From NCBI GenBank assembly GCA_007131525.1, contig SLQK01000337.1, positions 1 through 5,515 on the forward strand: a stretch of DNA of 5,515 nucleotides, read 5' to 3'. The translations under genes and the position numbers were made by a program. Positions 5,259 to 5,515 of the stretch are shown here, piece by piece. Each line of letters starts with the position of its first letter. Positions within the stretch are counted from its first letter, which is position 1. The notes beneath the pieces were generated by a model. That model did not search any database and was not told the DNA's origin. It saw nothing but the letters and a program-made list of their open reading frames with translations. Origin of the DNA: Nitriliruptoraceae bacterium (GTDB lineage: Bacteria; Actinomycetota; Nitriliruptoria; Nitriliruptorales; Nitriliruptoraceae).

Positions 5259-5329
5259 GCGTCACCCGGCGCTCGGGCCGCTGACCGTCGGTCGGTGGTG
5301 CCCCGGAGCGGATGCCAGCGGTGCTCGCC
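5259..5329. other. short convergent gap after polA
   Basis: These 71 bases separate two stop codons on opposite strands. Only weak structures are present: CGGC with GCCG near 5268-5281, GACC with GGTC near 5283-5293, and GAGCG with TGCTC (one G-T pair) at 5306-5326. There is no strong terminator and no room for a gene. Confidence 0.5.
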
Positions 5330-5515
5330 TCAGCCCTCGATCACGGTGGCGGCGGTCGACGGCCCCGCGTCCCGGTCGAAGGCCAGGCCCTTGGCGGCGA
5401 CGTCGAGGACCTCGAGGGCGTAGTCGCCCGGCGGACCGGTCATCCGGATCCGCAACCGACCGAACATGTCGGTGGTGCCCTGGACGGTGGCTGCCCGCTC
5501 CGGCCCCGTGAGACG
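5330..5515 (-). CDS. partial gene, C-terminal 61 residues, possible beta-sandwich end
   Basis: The minus strand is open from the window edge to a TGA at 5330-5332, giving the last 61 residues of a longer product; the start lies beyond the window. Nearly all third positions are G or C and the residue mix is normal, unlike the other frames, so it is very likely coding. The translation contains TVQGTTDMFGRLRIRMTGPP followed by GDYALEVLDVAAKG and ends TAATVIEG. The pattern of a T-D-x-x-G-R turn, a strand, a Gly/Pro turn and an aromatic-alternating strand resembles the last strands of Ig-like or carboxypeptidase-regulatory-like beta-sandwich modules that often end secreted actinobacterial proteins. 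That is a pattern resemblance only; function is not assigned. It converges on polA with 71 bases between the stops. In Mycobacterium rpsA follows polA, so this gene is a break or insertion relative to that order. Confidence 0.75.
   Translation of the reverse strand, partial: RLTGPERAATVQGTTDMFGRLRIRMTGPPGDYALEVLDVAAKGLAFDRDAGPSTAATVIEG

Noticed and set aside
5222..5295. GTCGGTCG repeated at the end of polA and in the gap after it
   Set aside because: It is a short two-copy match, one copy being inside conserved coding sequence; it is too little to call a repeat element.

Overview
This is a GC-rich chromosomal segment with actinobacterial character. Third codon positions of the genes are almost all G or C. 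The order ANTAR response regulator (pdtaR type) followed by polA resembles Mycobacterium (Rv1626 to Rv1629) and Streptomyces, and the DNA polymerase I has the actinobacterial-style finger motif with Tyr in the O-helix and a decayed proofreading domain. Genus and even order cannot be fixed from this window. I saw no integrase, transposase, CRISPR array or prophage gene, so it reads as core genome rather than an accessory island.

Layout. (1) 1-141: a complete tRNA-Leu(CAA) with encoded CCA, preceded by a short leader with a possible -10 box. (2) 142-296: a C-rich, CCACCCG-repeated spacer running into a good-looking promoter (TTGGCC-N17-TAGCGT) overlapped by an operator-like inverted repeat. (3) 297-1270, plus strand: a two-gene unit. 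The first gene encodes a 117-residue coiled-coil protein of unknown function; its stop overlaps the GTG start of a receiver-ANTAR response regulator (PdtaR family), so the two are probably translationally coupled. (4) 1271-1577: a 307-base convergent gap with no credible gene but five hairpin-forming inverted repeats, including a perfect 14-bp one. (5) 1578-2402, minus strand: a thioredoxin-TPR protein of the CnoX/YbbN type with an intact WCGPC active site. (6) 2403-2582: a divergent control region with a G-quadruplex motif and a polA -10 box. (7) 2583-5258, plus strand: full-length polA. (8) 5330-5515, minus strand: the last 61 codons of a gene running off the window, whose product end looks like a beta-sandwich tail. 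In Mycobacterium rpsA follows polA; here a convergent gene does.

The products cover leucine decoding, RNA-level gene control through an ANTAR regulator, protein-thiol or chaperone protection, and DNA repair and Okazaki-fragment processing. Nothing shows that they form one pathway; the arrangement is mostly conserved synteny. I do not see a convincing new biological system. The points most worth a second look are the coiled-coil protein coupled to the ANTAR regulator, the hairpin cluster with competing pairings between the convergent genes, and the palindrome lying over the promoter of the regulator unit.
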